From the NCBI GenBank assembly GCA_900540335.1, contig UQFC01000041.1, forward strand, positions 1-22,786: DNA of 22,786 bases, in the 5' to 3' direction. This stretch comes from an uncultured Clostridium sp. (GTDB lineage: Bacteria > Bacillota > Clostridia > Lachnospirales > Lachnospiraceae). This document shows positions 21,375 to 22,786 of the stretch, piece by piece. Every line of letters begins with the position of its first letter. Within the stretch, counting starts at the first letter, position 1. Made by a program: the position numbers and the translations under genes. Below the pieces are notes generated by a model. That model ran no database searches. It was not told the origin of the DNA and saw only the letters and a program-made list of their open reading frames with translations.

Positions 21375-22133
21375 TTATATTTCTGAATCCTCTGCCTCTC
21401 TCATTTCTTCCAGAAGCTCTTCCAGATAAATCTTCTCTTTTTTGGAAAGATTGGCTCCCTCCAGCAAATCCGGCCGCCGCTCCAGGGTTCTCTTAATAGA
21501 CTGCTGGCGACGCCATGTTTCAATATTTTTATGATGGCCGGAAAGAAGAACCTCCGGAACCCGCATTCCCTCATAAATTTCCGGACGGGTATACTGAGGA
21601 TACTCTAAGAGGTTGTCGTGAAAGGATTCAATCTCAGCAGAGGCATCATTGTTCAGTACTCCGGGAACCAGCCGGGAAATGCAGTCGATCATCACCATGG
21701 CCGGAAGCTCGCCTCCCGTCAGCACATAATCGCCTACAGAAAGATAATCGGTCACAATCAGCTCCAGGGCTCTTTCATCAATTCCCTCATAGTGTCCGCA
21801 GAGAAATACCAGATCCTCTTCCTTTGCCAGTTCTTCTGCAATGGACTGGTTAAACACTCTTCCCTGGGGAGTCATATAAAGCACACGGGGACGCCTCCCC
21901 AGCTTTTCGCAAAGCGCCTGATACGCATCACACACAGGAGCTGCCTGCATCACCATACCGGCTCCGCCGCCGTAAGGAGCGTCATCTACATGTCCATGCT
22001 TTTCTTTTGTGTAATCCCGGATATTCACGGCCTCAATGGACAAAAGCCCCTTATCCACCGCCCGCCCGATAATGCTGGTATTCAGCCCGTCCAGCACCAT
22101 ATCGGGAAATAAGGTCATGATATGATAATTCAT
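21375..22133 (-). CDS. trmD: tRNA (guanine-37-N1)-methyltransferase
   Basis: 252 aa from the ATG at 22133, with AGGAGG 6 bases upstream; the longer frame to 22223 would run into rimM. The enzyme makes m1G37 next to the anticodon using S-adenosylmethionine and prevents +1 frameshifting. It has the SPOUT trefoil-knot residues: YGGGAGMVMQ, FLCGHYEGIDERA, VGDYVLTGGELPAMVMIDCISRLVPGVL. The C-terminal part (ESFHDNLLEYPQYTRP, VLLSGHHKNIETWRRQQS) holds the catalytic aspartate region and the tRNA-binding domain. It follows rimM by 17 bases. Confidence 0.97.
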   Translation of the reverse strand: MNYHIMTLFPDMVLDGLNTSIIGRAVDKGLLSIEAVNIRDYTKEKHGHVDDAPYGGGAGMVMQAAPVCDAYQALCEKLGRRPRVLYMTPQGRVFNQSIAEELAKEEDLVFLCGHYEGIDERALELIVTDYLSVGDYVLTGGELPAMVMIDCISRLVPGVLNNDASAEIESFHDNLLEYPQYTRPEIYEGMRVPEVLLSGHHKNIETWRRQQSIKRTLERRPDLLEGANLSKKEKIYLEELLEEMREAEDSEI

Positions 22134-22150
22134 GGTTATCCTCCTGTTTT

Positions 22151-22666
22151 TTAGAGATCCAAAAGACCGTCCATAATATGCACCGTCATCTCTCCGGCAT
22201 CCAGATCCACCTTCAAAATGCACTGCTTAATCGCCGGGAACAGATACTCTTTTCCATCATTTCCTTCGATAACATATACATCATTGGCTCCGGTCTGAAG
22301 CACATCCTTCATTACACCAAAGTCCTCGCCTTCGTCAGTAATGACCTTCAGGCCAATCAAATCCACAATAAAATTCTCATCCGGTCCCAGCTTTACAGCC
22401 TGTTCCCGCTTAATCAGCAGATCCCTGCCCTTGTACTTTTCGATTTCATTTATATTATTAAATTCTTTAAATTTTAAAATGACCATATTTTTGAAGAACT
22501 TTACACTTTCGATATTTAAAGTCATCTGTTCTCCGCGGCCCAAATCAAGAATTACTGTTTTCAGTTTTTTAAAACGGTTTACATCATCTGTTGTCGGATA
22601 TACCTTTACCTCTCCCCGTACTCCGTGGGTGGAAGAAATGACGCCGACCCGAAGCATATCATCCAT
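22151..22666 (-). CDS. rimM: Ribosome maturation factor RimM
   Basis: 171 aa from the ATG at 22666, which has AGAGGT 6 bases upstream; the TTG at 22699 is an unsupported extension. RimM helps 16S rRNA processing and assembly of the 30S head through protein S19. The N-terminal barrel carries LRVGVISSTHGVRGEVKVYPTTD. The C-terminal PRC-barrel carries NFIVDLIGLKVITDEGEDFGVM, GANDVYVIEGNDGKEYLFPAI and VHIMDGLLDL. Usual context is rpsP-KH-rimM-trmD; the upstream genes lie outside the window. Confidence 0.96.
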   Translation of the reverse strand: MDDMLRVGVISSTHGVRGEVKVYPTTDDVNRFKKLKTVILDLGRGEQMTLNIESVKFFKNMVILKFKEFNNINEIEKYKGRDLLIKREQAVKLGPDENFIVDLIGLKVITDEGEDFGVMKDVLQTGANDVYVIEGNDGKEYLFPAIKQCILKVDLDAGEMTVHIMDGLLDL

Positions 22667-22751
22667 GCTTTTACCTCTTTCGCCTCTGATTTTTTTCAAA
22701 CAGCCTATACCGATTACCGGAAATTACATCTTCTTTTCAGCATAACAAGAA

Positions 22752-22786
22752 AGAAGCTCGCAAGCGAGCTTCTCCGCCTGTGGCGG
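22752..22786. other. Tandem hairpins upstream of rimM
   Basis: A 9-bp stem AGAAGCTCG/CGAGCTTCT (22752-22760 with 22765-22773) lies next to CCGCC/GGCGG (22774-22778 with 22782-22786). On the minus strand the first is followed by TTCTTGTTATG, a weak U-tract. It could be an attenuator or terminator of the gene upstream of rimM, or one end of a dispersed repeat cut off by the window edge. Confidence 0.45.

Overview
The window looks like chromosomal DNA from a strictly anaerobic gut clostridium, most probably a Lachnospiraceae (Blautia/Ruminococcus-like) genome. The reasons are moderate GC, strong AGGAGG ribosome sites, sigma-A-type promoters with 17-bp spacers, ferredoxin-fused MinD/Mrp ATPases, DUF134 and NifX-like proteins, short secreted cell-wall-binding-repeat proteins, and the housekeeping order rimM-trmD-...-rplS-lepB-rbgA-rnhB-yraN-pgeF. 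All genes but one lie on the minus strand. I see no phage, IS element, CRISPR array, tRNA or rRNA. No gap between genes exceeds 300 bases.

Region by region, reading 3' to 5' on the minus strand. (1) 1-1114: the N-terminal part of a PatB/MalY C-S lyase that runs off the window, preceded by a terminator and a small secreted cell-wall-binding-repeat protein. (2) 1184-4077: an operon of a NifX-like protein with a Cys/His tail, two tandem ferredoxin-MinD ATPases, and a DUF134-NifX fusion regulator. It has its own near-consensus promoter flanked by two identical 12-bp palindromes exactly 40 bp apart. The gene set resembles the Orange Protein (ORP) complex of Desulfovibrio but carries a different regulator. 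(3) 4058-6358: an acetamidase/formamidase, a membrane-anchored coiled-coil protein, and an unrecognised protein whose C-terminal half looks like a degenerate receiver domain. (4) 6431-7903: an ECF sigma/anti-sigma pair of the SigV/RsiV (lysozyme-responsive) type with a candidate autoregulatory promoter.

(5) 7949-15190: a DeoR-controlled catabolic locus. Five tightly packed minus-strand genes encode a DeoR regulator, a cytosolic alkaline-phosphatase-superfamily phosphodiesterase, an AGCS amino-acid:cation symporter, D-serine dehydratase and a HAD phosphatase. A divergent MFS transporter faces them. The 260-bp divergent control region holds two well-formed promoters, three direct repeats with an exact 20-bp period, a fourth copy on the opposite promoter, and a separate 12-bp motif repeated near both predicted transcription starts. 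The set makes sense as uptake and breakdown of a serine-containing phosphodiester or phosphomonoester, with D-serine converted to pyruvate and ammonia. The substrate is inferred and not shown by the sequence. This locus and the ORP-like operon are the best candidates for something undescribed.

(6) 15203-22786: housekeeping genes for peptidoglycan editing (pgeF), YraN nuclease, RNase HII, ribosome-assembly GTPase RbgA, signal peptidase I, ribosomal protein L19 with its promoter and leader, a YkuE-like metallophosphoesterase, a conserved coiled-coil protein of unknown function, tRNA m1G37 methyltransferase (trmD) and rimM. Two copies of a roughly 65-bp structured repeat sit directly downstream of terminators at 6431-6473 and 21320-21356.
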